From K189A clade bacterium (GTDB taxonomy: Bacteria > Pseudomonadota > Gammaproteobacteria > Pseudomonadales > Azotimanducaceae): a stretch of 64,000 nt of DNA. The notes under the pieces were generated by a model. The model had not been told where the DNA came from. It made no database searches and saw nothing but the letters and a program-made list of their open reading frames with translations. The position numbers and the translations under genes are program-made. Where the stretch lies: positions 1 through 64,000 of the forward strand of contig CABZTD010000004.1 in the NCBI GenBank assembly GCA_902528515.1. The letters are read 5' to 3'. Positions 29,004 through 38,013 of this stretch are shown one piece after another (positions within the stretch are counted from its first letter, which is position 1; each line of letters opens with the position of its first letter).

Positions 29004-31193
29004 TTAATCCATAACCTGCAGATTGGCATAGCCAACCATGAGCCACTTGGCTCCTTCCGTAAAATTCACCTGTACCTTGGCGCGCTCGCCGCTGCCTTCA
29101 AACTGCAGCACTACGCCCTCGCCATACTTGCCGTGCATTACTCGCTGCCCCATACGCATACCATTAGCCTCTTCCTCAAAACTCCCTCCGCCGGTGCTGG
29201 CATAACCGCTGCCGAATAGGCGTTGGGTGCTGGCTTTCATGCGCACCTCGGACATCAGCTCCTGCGGTATTTCCAGCAAAAAACGGCTAGGACGATTGTA
29301 GCTATCTTGGCCATGCAGGCGCCGGCTTTCAGCATAAGTCAGATATAGCTCCTGCATGGCTCGAGTAATGCCGACATAGGCGAGCCGCCGCTCTTCCTCA
29401 AGACGACCAGGCTCCTCCGCTGACATACGGTGAGGAAATAGTCCCTCTTCCATGCCCCCCAGGAACACCAGCGGAAATTCCAGTCCCTTGGCCGAGTGCA
29501 GGGTCATCATTTGTACGCTGGGGCCTTGGGCGCTTTGGCGATCACCTGCATCCAGACTCATTTGATCCAGAAATTCCTGCAGCACGCTGACTTCTGCTCG
29601 GTCGCCGTCTTCCAACGGAAAGACCAAATCACCACTAAACTGACGGCAGGCAGATACCAATTCCTGCAGGTTTTCTTTCCGAGCTAGCCCGCGCTCACCG
29701 CGCTCTTGGCCATGGAATTCTACTAAGCCGCTACCATCGATGACATACTCTGCCAATTCATCTAATTGCATGGGGGCAACGGCATCGGCAAGGTGATCAA
29801 TTAGCGCAATGAATGTGCCCACGGCGCCGTTAACTCGCGCAGTAAATGCGCCGCCGGCTATACCGTCTTTTGCGGCTTGCCATAGTGAGGTTTGATTAGC
29901 TCTAGCAAGCTGGCGAATGCCTTCTAGAGTTTTATCACCGATGCCCCGGGTGGGAGTATTGACTACCCGCTCGAAGGCCGGATCCGAGTGCCGATCCTCC
30001 ATAAGGCGCATATAGGCGAGGGCGTTTTTGATTTCAGCTCGCTCGAAAAAGCGCTGCCCTCCATAGATCTGGTAGGGAATGTTGAGACGTAGAAGCGCCT
30101 CTTCCAGCACCCGAGATTGCGCGTTGGACCGGTATAAAATCGCAACTTCATTCGGGCTGCCACCGTCCTCCAGCCACTGCTGAATGCGCTCGGCAATGAA
30201 ACGTGCTTCGTCCAGGTCGTTAAAACCTGCGTAAACCTTAAGCAGTTCACCCTTATCACCATTGGACCAAAGCTCCTTACCTAGCCGATTGGCGTTGCGC
30301 TGAATAAGGCCGTTAGCAGCGTGGAGGATGGTTTGCGTGGAGCGGTAATTTTGCTCCAACCGCAGCGTGGCAACTTCAGCAAAATCGCTAGTGAACTGAT
30401 GGATGTTCTCAATCTTAGCGCCGCGCCAGCCGTATATGGACTGATCGTCATCACCCACAGCCATCACCTTCGAAGTTTGGCCTGCAAGCACCCGAAGCCA
30501 AGCATATTGAATGGTATTGGTGTCCTGAAATTCGTCTACAAGCAAGTGCGCAAAGCGCTGTTGATAGTGAGCCAATAGCTGTGAATCGTTCAGCCACAGC
30601 TCATGTGAGCGCAGCAGCAGCTCGGCAAAGTCTACCAAGCCCCCCTGGTCGCAGACCTCCTCATAAGCCTGATAGATTCGCTTATGCGTGATTTGAAAAA
30701 GGTCGTCTCCAGACACTACCTCGTGAGCGCGTTTACCCTCATCTTTTTGACCGTTGATAAACCAGGCCGCTTGCCGCGCAGGCCATTTTTTTTCATCAAT
30801 GTCTTGGGATTTCATGATGCGTTTAATCAAACGCACTTGATCATCACTGTCGATAATCTGAAAGTTTTGCGGCAGTTTGGCTTCAGCCCAGTGCATTCGC
30901 AAAAACCGGTGCGCCAGTCCATGAAAGGTGCCCACCCACATCGCGCGCGCGGAGACATTCAGCAAGGATTCCGTTCGTGCACGAAGCTCAGCCGCGGCTT
31001 TGTTGGTGAATGTCACGGCCAGAATGCCGTGTGGGGAAACACCCTCAACATCAATAAGCCAGGCGATACGATGCACTAAAACTCGTGTTTTACCGCTGCC
31101 GGCACCAGCAACCACCAATGCGTTAGAGAGAGGAGCAGAAACTGCATCGCGCTGAGATTCATTCAGTCCGTCGAGAATATGCGAGATGTCCAA
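29004..31193 (-). CDS. uvrD: DNA helicase II UvrD
   Basis: SF1A 3'-5' helicase for nucleotide excision and mismatch repair. The 729-residue product has Walker A GAGSGKT, FTNKAAAELRAR, DEFQDTNTIQY, DDDQSIYGWRGA, QNYRST, and VFLGGMEEGLFPH. The C-terminal MGQRVMHGKYGEGVVL tail is the Tudor-like UvrD/PcrA tail absent from Rep. The start is a TTG at 31193. It ends 13 bases before the dctP start. Confidence 0.93.
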   Translation of the reverse strand: MDISHILDGLNESQRDAVSAPLSNALVVAGAGSGKTRVLVHRIAWLIDVEGVSPHGILAVTFTNKAAAELRARTESLLNVSARAMWVGTFHGLAHRFLRMHWAEAKLPQNFQIIDSDDQVRLIKRIMKSQDIDEKKWPARQAAWFINGQKDEGKRAHEVVSGDDLFQITHKRIYQAYEEVCDQGGLVDFAELLLRSHELWLNDSQLLAHYQQRFAHLLVDEFQDTNTIQYAWLRVLAGQTSKVMAVGDDDQSIYGWRGAKIENIHQFTSDFAEVATLRLEQNYRSTQTILHAANGLIQRNANRLGKELWSNGDKGELLKVYAGFNDLDEARFIAERIQQWLEDGGSPNEVAILYRSNAQSRVLEEALLRLNIPYQIYGGQRFFERAEIKNALAYMRLMEDRHSDPAFERVVNTPTRGIGDKTLEGIRQLARANQTSLWQAAKDGIAGGAFTARVNGAVGTFIALIDHLADAVAPMQLDELAEYVIDGSGLVEFHGQERGERGLARKENLQELVSACRQFSGDLVFPLEDGDRAEVSVLQEFLDQMSLDAGDRQSAQGPSVQMMTLHSAKGLEFPLVFLGGMEEGLFPHRMSAEEPGRLEEERRLAYVGITRAMQELYLTYAESRRLHGQDSYNRPSRFLLEIPQELMSEVRMKASTQRLFGSGYASTGGGSFEEEANGMRMGQRVMHGKYGEGVVLQFEGSGERAKVQVNFTEGAKWLMVGYANLQVMD

Positions 31194-31289
31194 AAGCGCC
31201 CCAACTACGTTACGACCGCCTTATTCTACCTTAGCTGCATCACGGTCGCTTTGATCAAAACGTAAGTGTATTTTACCCGCCGGTAAAGA

Positions 31290-31961
31290 CTAGGAATGGC
31301 CGTCGTCTGATCCTTCTTGTTGATGCTCAGCAGACACTGCTTCATATTCGTGACCGCGCGCCTGAACGTCAAAATCTAAGGTATGCATGGTAATCAGCTG
31401 ACCAATGCCCTGCCCTTGTTCGCTCATATGAAGCCTGTTGAGAATTTCGCCCACAAGGGCGTGTACCTCGAACCGAAGCTCTGCCAGCTCCTCTGCAGTG
31501 GCCGTCAGCGATTGAATACCCACTCGATAAAAACGCTGAACGTAGGATTGTGGCAGCCAAGACTGAACCTCACCTCGTAGACCTCCAATCGGTGCACTGC
31601 TCTCGGGAACCGATTCTTTGTTGCGCTGGCGATCAAGCTGCCCCTGGTCGATGACAGATTCGATGTGGCGAGCCAATACGAATACGTATCGGCTGCGAAG
31701 CTGATCAATGATCGAAGGATGTTTGCCAGGGTTTTCCAGGGCATCCCAAATGGCCTTACCACGGAATCCAGAAAGGGATCCGCCCTTGGCTGGCGCTGCG
31801 CCACCCTGAGGCGGAGTGCCGCCCAAAGGTTCTTCACCGCCCGTCCGTTGGCCTTCCAGCCATCTCAATCGAAGCAATACGTAGCTCATGACAATGAAGA
31901 GGATGATAAGCAACACGATCGTTAGCGTTATCAATAAGATAGGCACTAAGTTATCGCTCAT
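31290..31961 (-). CDS. Unrecognised membrane-anchored protein, third gene after flhB
   Basis: The 223-residue product has one strong N-terminal membrane helix (residues 6-31, very Leu/Ile-rich), a Gly/Pro-rich linker at about 40-62, then a soluble cytoplasmic-looking helical domain containing GKAIWDALENPGKHPS and a tail ending in acidic and His residues. I do not recognise the family. It lies 198 bases after the 331-residue gene on the same strand, last of three genes downstream of flhB. That placement suggests, but does not prove, a link to the flagellum or cell pole. Confidence 0.7.
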   Translation of the reverse strand: MSDNLVPILLITLTIVLLIILFIVMSYVLLRLRWLEGQRTGGEEPLGGTPPQGGAAPAKGGSLSGFRGKAIWDALENPGKHPSIIDQLRSRYVFVLARHIESVIDQGQLDRQRNKESVPESSAPIGGLRGEVQSWLPQSYVQRFYRVGIQSLTATAEELAELRFEVHALVGEILNRLHMSEQGQGIGQLITMHTLDFDVQARGHEYEAVSAEHQQEGSDDGHS

Positions 31962-32159
31962 ATATCGTTCAACCTCTTGCTGTCAAAGATTTCTGGTGGA
32001 GCCTGAACCCTTATTTCCTTAACGTTCTCTATGATTATCCTTCTAGAAATATCGTTGTTTTTTTTGAAATATCAATCATTAATTAACGACCGACAAGTCT
32101 TTTTGTCCGCGCCAAATAGCTCGCTCTCCGCCGGTGTTAAGTGCCTCATACATTCCGTT

Positions 32160-33155
32160 TTACTGAATAAGCACCTCTTCCCTGGCACCCAGAACCTGTT
32201 TGGCAACTCGCGCGCGCTCGATGATGTAAAGATCGCCAACGGTTGTTTCCACCTGTTGCATACTGGAACGCATAGTAGATAGTTCGCTACGCACACTGCG
32301 CAGGGCAGAAACCTCGGTAGCTTGAACTTCCAACGCCTTTTGCAGGCGATTAAGTTCCTGTCCGAGGGTCTTATTTTCATCTTGGAGTTGTTGTAGCTGA
32401 GCCGCTATGGCCTGCTGCGTTTGTGTTAGTGCATTCGCCGTTGCGCCTGTGACTTCGCCCGGCAGCACGTTGAGCATCGAATTAAGCTCTTCCATCGCAA
32501 TTTCGTTCGCTGCCAGCATTTCTCGCTGAAGTAACTGATTCGCCAAACCCTCTTCGAGACGCATCTCAATGGCACTGAAGGTTTCAATACCTCGCGTCAT
32601 TTGCAGCGTTCGTTTCGCCATGGCACCTAGCATTGAATCGATTTCGCCGACTTTTGACGACAATTGGGCAGCCATCAACACGTAAAAGAGTACAGCCCCC
32701 AGTAGCGCCACACACAAGCCGCCAACCGAGTACATGGTAAATTGTCGTGACCTCTGCAGCTGTTCTGCGATGTCTTCGATCATCGGATGAGCAGTGGATA
32801 TGCGTACGCGCTCTCCGCCCACGCTAATTTGCAGGTTGGGCTCGTCCTCATCAGACGATGATTCCGCCTCTGCGCTCCTTGCCTGTGGTGCCTCCATAAG
32901 CTGCTCAACCGGTGGCATTGCATCGCCAGAGTCCGGGGTATCAGCCTTGACAAGGGCTGATGGCGAGCTGGCATCCCCGAGCACATCTTCTATTTCTGCA
33001 GCACGCTCCTGAACGTTTTTAGTGATGGCTTCAATGGCCTCCTGAGTACCGTCGACAAGATCAGTTGCATCGCCAGACTCTTCAGAAGTATCTATTGCCT
33101 CCGCCTTTGGCTGGTCCGCAGCCTCTTCATTTGTCGGTTTTTCTTCGTCTGCCAT
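32160..33155 (-). CDS. Unrecognised inner-membrane coiled-coil protein, second gene after flhB
   Basis: The 331-residue product has an acidic, disordered N-terminal region (about residues 1-115, rich in Glu, Asp, Ala, Ser), a small folded-looking segment (ISVGGERVRIST), one membrane helix at about 140-163, and a long heptad-rich region to the C-terminus containing QQLQDENKTLGQELNRL. Topology would place the coiled coil in the periplasm. No known family is recognised. The ATG at 33155 (MADEEKPT) is preferred over 33167. It lies between the SPOR-like protein gene and the 223-residue gene, same strand. Confidence 0.75.
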   Translation of the reverse strand: MADEEKPTNEEAADQPKAEAIDTSEESGDATDLVDGTQEAIEAITKNVQERAAEIEDVLGDASSPSALVKADTPDSGDAMPPVEQLMEAPQARSAEAESSSDEDEPNLQISVGGERVRISTAHPMIEDIAEQLQRSRQFTMYSVGGLCVALLGAVLFYVLMAAQLSSKVGEIDSMLGAMAKRTLQMTRGIETFSAIEMRLEEGLANQLLQREMLAANEIAMEELNSMLNVLPGEVTGATANALTQTQQAIAAQLQQLQDENKTLGQELNRLQKALEVQATEVSALRSVRSELSTMRSSMQQVETTVGDLYIIERARVAKQVLGAREEVLIQ

Positions 33156-33188
33156 GTTTTTCTCCAAATATCGTTTGGGCTGGCTTTA

Positions 33189-34700
33189 CTAAATTTGCCC
33201 GCTGCCGCGCAGCATCCCACCGTCAACAAAGTAAGGCTGAGCTGTGATACCAAATTTTGCCAGGTAATCTAGGGCCTGATCCCGATTCAAAAAGGGTCCG
33301 CTCACCGTGACAAAGCGCTCACCTTTAGCCGCTACCTTAACGCCCGGCAGCTCGTTATTGTTGTTGCGCCAAATAAGCGCACTCTGCGGTAACCGAAAGG
33401 ATGCGTGCTGTACGTAGACCCCGGGCTCGAATGCGATCGTATCCATGCGCACGACAGGTGCAGATCGCGTGGGTATCTGAGTGGCATTTGAACCGGTAAT
33501 CGGTGCCGCCACCGGGAATAGCGTTTTCAGTCCATCCTCCGAATCCGCAGCTTGCACCCCGGAGGACAACTGCGGCCACTCAGCGATTGCGGCATTATTA
33601 ATCTGTGAACGCATGGTAGACCTTGAAGCGACAGGAGTCTTTTCAATATCGGCCAGAGCACCTTGGTCATCAATCTTCTCAGGTATTCGCAAAGGGGTAT
33701 TAATTGTATCTGCCGACGAGCCTTGAGTGTCTGTTGCCGCCTCATGCATCGCCGTCTGACTGCCAAACCAATCGTCGGCGCCGCTGCTCAAGTTGCTGCC
33801 CATGGACCCCACCCAGCGAAAAAAGTCTGCGTTCGGGGTTAAGTACAATCCCACGATCAGCAGACAAGCGATACCGGTACTTGTCAAAATGCGGGTATTA
33901 GATACGCCGCTGATTGGCGGTTTGGGTGACTGTACTTTTTGCGCACTGATGGATGCCGGCGCAATACTCTCGGTGCTTACGGATGTTTGGGGCGGGAGTC
34001 GCGAGGGCAAAACCTGCTGCGGTTTCTGTATTAGTCTCGTCAAGCTCGAAGCGTCGTGCAGTTCTGCAAGGTTCACCACTTCGTCGTATTCGACCGTCAC
34101 GCCCAAGGAACGTATCAGCTGCTGAACCTGTCCGGCCTCAGGACGCCCCTTCACGACTTCTGCCAACGCCTCGCATTGGGCTTCATCGGGTGTTTGAAAG
34201 ACCGCGTGATGGGCGCGAAGGCGTTCCGCAAGCCTTTGCAGGTGCGGAGAATCGGGCCTAGCTTGGCGGCTATGCACAATGACTGAAACCCCTGCTGCCT
34301 TGAACTGTCGAACCATATTTGCCGCCATTTGCAGCAATTCAGACTGCGACGGACCGGGCAGTTCGTATAGCCATACCTCCCGAGTTTTCACAATGCGCCT
34401 GGTCTGCAGGGCGGCAATATCCACACTAGCCAAATGTTCGTTAAGGCGCTCCAATAAGCCGTCGCTGCTTTTGGGCATCCTTCTAATCGCGATCTTTGAG
34501 CCGCTGAATCCTGACTCCTGATTAATCTCAGCCAGCATCGTGCGCGTGTAGTGAGCCAATAGATTTTCATGCCGAGCTGACGCTATGACGACATTGCCTG
34601 CATGGGCAAGCGCTGCCTGGCATCGCAGGAGGGTTTGCGCATCTTCTTCACTGAAGCACAGAGCAGCATTGATAGTCGGTTCTTCCTTTAGCGGGATCAT
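33189..34700 (-). CDS. DamX-like protein with C-terminal SPOR-like domain, first gene after flhB
   Basis: The 503-residue product has an N-terminal region of about 220 residues that resembles the degenerate ATPase part of DamX/ExeA-like proteins but shows no clear Walker A motif, a linker, one membrane helix at about 268-286 (STGIACLLIVGLYL), a low-complexity Ser/Thr linker, and a C-terminal SPOR-like domain of about 75 residues (GVYVQHASFRLPQ, then GPFLNRDQALDYLAKFGI). SPOR domains bind denuded peptidoglycan. It follows flhB by 38 bases. Assignment to DamX-like is by architecture; a role in the flagellum is inferred from place only. Confidence 0.65.
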   Translation of the reverse strand: MIPLKEEPTINAALCFSEEDAQTLLRCQAALAHAGNVVIASARHENLLAHYTRTMLAEINQESGFSGSKIAIRRMPKSSDGLLERLNEHLASVDIAALQTRRIVKTREVWLYELPGPSQSELLQMAANMVRQFKAAGVSVIVHSRQARPDSPHLQRLAERLRAHHAVFQTPDEAQCEALAEVVKGRPEAGQVQQLIRSLGVTVEYDEVVNLAELHDASSLTRLIQKPQQVLPSRLPPQTSVSTESIAPASISAQKVQSPKPPISGVSNTRILTSTGIACLLIVGLYLTPNADFFRWVGSMGSNLSSGADDWFGSQTAMHEAATDTQGSSADTINTPLRIPEKIDDQGALADIEKTPVASRSTMRSQINNAAIAEWPQLSSGVQAADSEDGLKTLFPVAAPITGSNATQIPTRSAPVVRMDTIAFEPGVYVQHASFRLPQSALIWRNNNNELPGVKVAAKGERFVTVSGPFLNRDQALDYLAKFGITAQPYFVDGGMLRGSGQI

Positions 34701-34738
34701 CGTTTAGTTCCTTCGCGTTCCGTTAATTTGTTCATTGA

Positions 34739-35905
34739 TCAAGCCTTAGTATTCGAAGGCTCTAGTTGGCGTCGACCGGTCTCATCAAATATCAGGTCCT
34801 CAGGCACCTGGGGTTTAGGTTTGACGAGTCGTTGACCACCTGGGGCCACTGAATTCAGACCATAGACGTAGGCAATCACTTGGGCGACGCAATGGAATAA
34901 GCCAGACGGTATGTACATGCCTACATCGCAGGTGAAGTACAGAGCACGAGCCAACAAAGGAGCCTCAAAGATCTCCACGTCGTTGTCGTTAGCACTCTCA
35001 CGGATGCGCTTGGCCATGAAGTTTTTGCCTTTGGCCACAACACGAGGGGCTTCCTCTTTGTCCATTTCGTAGACAAGTGCCACCGCAAAATGCTGAGGGT
35101 TAGTAATCACGACATCTGCACCGGGCACTTCATCAAGCTGGCGCTGCTGAGCCATTTCACGCTGCTTGGCACGAATACGCTGCTTGACCTCTGGCTGACC
35201 TTCGACTTCTTTCATCTCGTCCTTGATTTCTTGCTTGGTCATTTTGAGCTTTTTGATGAACTCGTAGCGTTGATACGGCACATCAATCATTGCGATAACA
35301 ACAAGCGCAACGGTCGCCACCAACGCACCCAACAAAACAGTTTCAACGCTTTCAGCAATGGCTAAATTGATGGGGCTGTTGCCAATATTTAGGATTGAAT
35401 CGAAATTCAGGTAAAGGAAGCCGCCACCAATAGAGGCAACCAAAGAGAACTTTGCTAAGGCCTTACCGAGCTCTACCAGCGCCTTGAGGCCAAAAATTCG
35501 GCTCATACCCTTGATCGGATTCAGCTTGCTGGCTTTTGGAGCGAAAGCTTTGGCAGAAAATACGAAGCCACCCAATGCGGTGGCTGAACCGATCGCAGCA
35601 ACAATGGCGAGAGCGAAAACGGGAATGACGGTTATGAAGCTGTCCAAAGTGAGGATCGACAAACGATTTGACGCCAAGTTTTCTTCAAAGGCATAGTTGG
35701 GTGGGATCGTTAGCGCTTCGGTGAACGTATTGACGAAGCGTGGCCCCATCCAAAAACCGCCCAAATAAAGGCTCGCTATCACCGAGCAGGTAACTGCCGC
35801 TATTGTCATATCCTGTGACCGAAGCACCTGGCCATCTTCCTTGGCTTTTTCCAGGCGCCGTGCGGTAGGCTCTTCTGTTTTGTCGTCTTGTGATTCTTCA
35901 GCCAT
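34739..35905 (-). CDS. flhB: Flagellar type III export switch protein FlhB
   Basis: Inner-membrane export-gate component that switches substrate from rod/hook to filament type by self-cleavage. The 388-residue product has EEPTARRLEKAKEDGQV near the N-terminus, four membrane helices, and the intact autocleavage site NPQH (residues VVITNPQHFAVAL). Its start overlaps the fliR stop by one base (TAATG). flhA, which follows in Vibrio and Pseudomonas, is absent; three unrelated genes follow instead. Confidence 0.96.
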   Translation of the reverse strand: MAEESQDDKTEEPTARRLEKAKEDGQVLRSQDMTIAAVTCSVIASLYLGGFWMGPRFVNTFTEALTIPPNYAFEENLASNRLSILTLDSFITVIPVFALAIVAAIGSATALGGFVFSAKAFAPKASKLNPIKGMSRIFGLKALVELGKALAKFSLVASIGGGFLYLNFDSILNIGNSPINLAIAESVETVLLGALVATVALVVIAMIDVPYQRYEFIKKLKMTKQEIKDEMKEVEGQPEVKQRIRAKQREMAQQRQLDEVPGADVVITNPQHFAVALVYEMDKEEAPRVVAKGKNFMAKRIRESANDNDVEIFEAPLLARALYFTCDVGMYIPSGLFHCVAQVIAYVYGLNSVAPGGQRLVKPKPQVPEDLIFDETGRRQLEPSNTKA

Positions 35906-36675
35906 TACAAGCCCAACATATTTTCATTGAGAATTTGAAAGGCCTGAAACCAGAGGCCCTCCATCTTGCTGATAATGATTACCATGCTCAGCAACACCAT
36001 GCCGAATCCAATAGGAATCAGCGCGGGGAATCCCACGGCAAACACGTTAAGACTGGGAGATGCTCTGGAGATAACCCCCAAACAGCCATTAATCATGAGC
36101 AGACCCAGCATGATAGGCAGGACCATGATGATGGCGCCGATAAATACTTGAGAGGAAAAGGCGATAAAGCCCGATATTGCCTCAGTGCTGAGCAATCCGC
36201 TGCCCACGGGAATGGCGACATAGCTTTGCACCAGGATACTGATCGCGACGAGATGACCTCCTAAACTCAAAAATACCAGCAGTCCGATGATCAAGAGAAA
36301 TTGCGACAGCGTTGGCACATTCCCTAAATTTGGATCCATCATGTTCGCCATGCCTAGACCCATGCTGGAGGACACTGCGTGACCACTGACGACGATAGCT
36401 GCGCTAACTATTTGCAGCGTAAACCCCATTAGGGCGCCAACGGTTACTTCATTAAAAAGACCATATATGGCGGAGACGCTGAACGGATCAACCTGAGGAA
36501 TATCGACAAAGGGGTAGATCATCCAGGTCAAAACAAAGCCCGTGACAATGCGCGTGCGCAGGTTAAGAGCTCGCTGGGAAAATATGGGCGCCGTGATCAT
36601 CAATGCGGTAATCCGCACGAATGGCCAGACAAAGGTCTGAAACATCTCGACAATTTCAGCGACAAAAAAAGTCAT
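35905..36675 (-). CDS. fliR: Flagellar export protein FliR
   Basis: Component of the FliPQR export-gate core. The 256-residue product has six hydrophobic segments with the family's FVRITALMITAPIFSQRALN near the N-terminus. The ATG at 36675 is four bases after the fliQ stop; a start at 36717 would overlap fliQ by 38 bases and add an unlike N-terminus. It ends in a one-base overlap with flhB. Confidence 0.95.
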   Translation of the reverse strand: MTFFVAEIVEMFQTFVWPFVRITALMITAPIFSQRALNLRTRIVTGFVLTWMIYPFVDIPQVDPFSVSAIYGLFNEVTVGALMGFTLQIVSAAIVVSGHAVSSSMGLGMANMMDPNLGNVPTLSQFLLIIGLLVFLSLGGHLVAISILVQSYVAIPVGSGLLSTEAISGFIAFSSQVFIGAIIMVLPIMLGLLMINGCLGVISRASPSLNVFAVGFPALIPIGFGMVLLSMVIIISKMEGLWFQAFQILNENMLGL

Positions 36676-36679
36676 AACA

Positions 36680-36949
36680 CTAAAGGGTGATCGTTCTGAC
36701 ACGTTCGAAAACGTCATTGAAATATTCAGCCAGCACGGCGATCTGCCACTCGCCGAAAATGACTAGCGAAAGCACCATAACTGCCAACTTTGGAATAAAG
36801 CTCAGGGTCATTTCTTGTATTGAGGTTGCCGCCTGAATAATGCCCACGAGAAGGCCTGATATGAGCGCTGCGGCCAATATGGGGGCTGCCACTAAGATGG
36901 TCACTTTAAGCGAGTCCAAAGCGATATCCATAACGAGTGATGTATCCAT
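36680..36949 (-). CDS. fliQ: Flagellar export protein FliQ
   Basis: Two-helix subunit of the FliPQR core. The 89-residue product contains the family motif GLLVGIIQAATSIQEMTLSF and ends in VFERVRTITL. The gene lies eight bases after fliP and just before fliR. Confidence 0.95.
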   Translation of the reverse strand: MDTSLVMDIALDSLKVTILVAAPILAAALISGLLVGIIQAATSIQEMTLSFIPKLAVMVLSLVIFGEWQIAVLAEYFNDVFERVRTITL

Positions 36950-36957
36950 ATCGCCTC

Positions 36958-37728
36958 CTAAGTCATGTACGTGGCGACAAGCGAGCCGGTAACCAAACCC
37001 CAGCCGTCAACCAGCACGAATAACAGCAGCTTGAATGGCATAGAAATCATCATGGGCGACAACATCATCATGCCCATGGACATAAGAACGCTCGCCACCA
37101 CCAAGTCAATGATGATAAACGGTATGTAGATCAGGAAACCGATGGTGAACGCGGTCTTAAGTTCCGAGGTGATAAAGGCGGGGACCAAGACCGATAAGGG
37201 CAAATCGGCGACGTCGTCTACCGGGTCGGTTTCAGACATCTCCATGAATAGAACCATGTCTTTTTCACGGGTCTGGCCCAACATGAATTGCTGCAAGGGA
37301 ATGCGTGCACGATCTAGACCCTCTTCGAAGGTGATTTCCTCGTTTTGTACCGGCTCCAGCGCATCATCGTAGATGTTCTGCAAAATGGGATTCATGATGA
37401 ATAGGGTGAGAAACAGGGCAATTCCGATCAGTACCTGATTGGGTGGCGTTTGCGCCGTTCCCATGGCCTGTCTTAGCAAAGACAGCACGATAATGATGCG
37501 AGTGAAGGAGGACATTAAGATCAATATGGAAGGCAGCAAGCTTAGCAGGGTCATCACAATAATGAGCTGCAGCGAGAGACTATACTCCGTGCCACCTTCG
37601 TTTCCTTCCAGCACCTTCAACGCTGGGATACCCTCAGCAAAAACTGTCTGAGGCAACAGGCAGCAAAGCCCGATCATTACCAAAGCCATCAGCGTCGGTG
37701 CGCTAAAATTTTTACAAATTGCTTTCAT
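36958..37728 (-). CDS. fliP: Flagellar export protein FliP
   Basis: Main subunit of the export-gate core. The 256-residue product has a cleavable signal peptide (ending about TVFAEG, typical of FliP), four membrane helices, and the family motifs FTRIIIVLSLLRQAMGTAQT and MGMMMLSPMMISMPFKLLLF. It starts a separate transcription unit: an exact sigma-54 promoter lies at 37796-37811, and the upstream fliO gene is cut off by an oppositely oriented gene. Confidence 0.96.
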   Translation of the reverse strand: MKAICKNFSAPTLMALVMIGLCCLLPQTVFAEGIPALKVLEGNEGGTEYSLSLQLIIVMTLLSLLPSILILMSSFTRIIIVLSLLRQAMGTAQTPPNQVLIGIALFLTLFIMNPILQNIYDDALEPVQNEEITFEEGLDRARIPLQQFMLGQTREKDMVLFMEMSETDPVDDVADLPLSVLVPAFITSELKTAFTIGFLIYIPFIIIDLVVASVLMSMGMMMLSPMMISMPFKLLLFVLVDGWGLVTGSLVATYMT

Positions 37729-37795
37729 GCGGCCTTTCGTTAAGTCAGAAAGGGTTCAATAACCCTAGGATTAATCGTTTCATATCATGTGACGA

Positions 37796-37811
37796 AGCAA
37801 GGTACGTGCCA
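37796..37811 (-). promoter_or_regulatory. Sigma-54 promoter of fliPQR-flhB
   Basis: On the minus strand the sequence is TGGCACGTACCTTGCT: an exact match to the sigma-54 consensus TGGCACG-N4-TTGCW with the invariant GG and GC ten bases apart. It lies 67 bases upstream of the fliP ATG and is preceded by an A-rich tract and a palindrome (37850-37864) shared with the flrC promoter. Confidence 0.92.
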
Positions 37812-37849
37812 ATTTTTTTTATTATTAAATACAATGGGTTATGCGAGGA

Positions 37850-37870
37850 TGGCGGCTTTTTGCCGCTCCT
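37850..37870. promoter_or_regulatory. Palindromic upstream element of the fliP promoter
   Basis: GCGGC and GCCGC arms flank TTTTT. On the minus strand it reads GGCAAAAAGCCGCCA, identical over 15 bases to the element upstream of the flrC promoter, and begins 38 bases upstream of the sigma-54 promoter, against 36 at flrC. Likely binding site for the activator FlrA (inference). Confidence 0.6.
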
Positions 37871-38013
37871 GCCCCGAATTTGGCCTTTGGCCGGTTGGTT
37901 TTGTCGGTTTCTCGACAGCGGTTTTCGGTTGGAGCTTTTTGGAGTCGCTTTTGAGCGCGATTTCACTACCATACAATCATCTGCAAAAAAGTAACCGCAA
38001 ATGAGGCTCGCCT

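Noticed and set aside
37850-37870. GGCGGCTTTTTGCC read as a plus-strand sigma-54 promoter
   Set aside because: The GG and GC are nine, not ten, bases apart; it is better explained as the palindromic upstream element of the minus-strand promoter.
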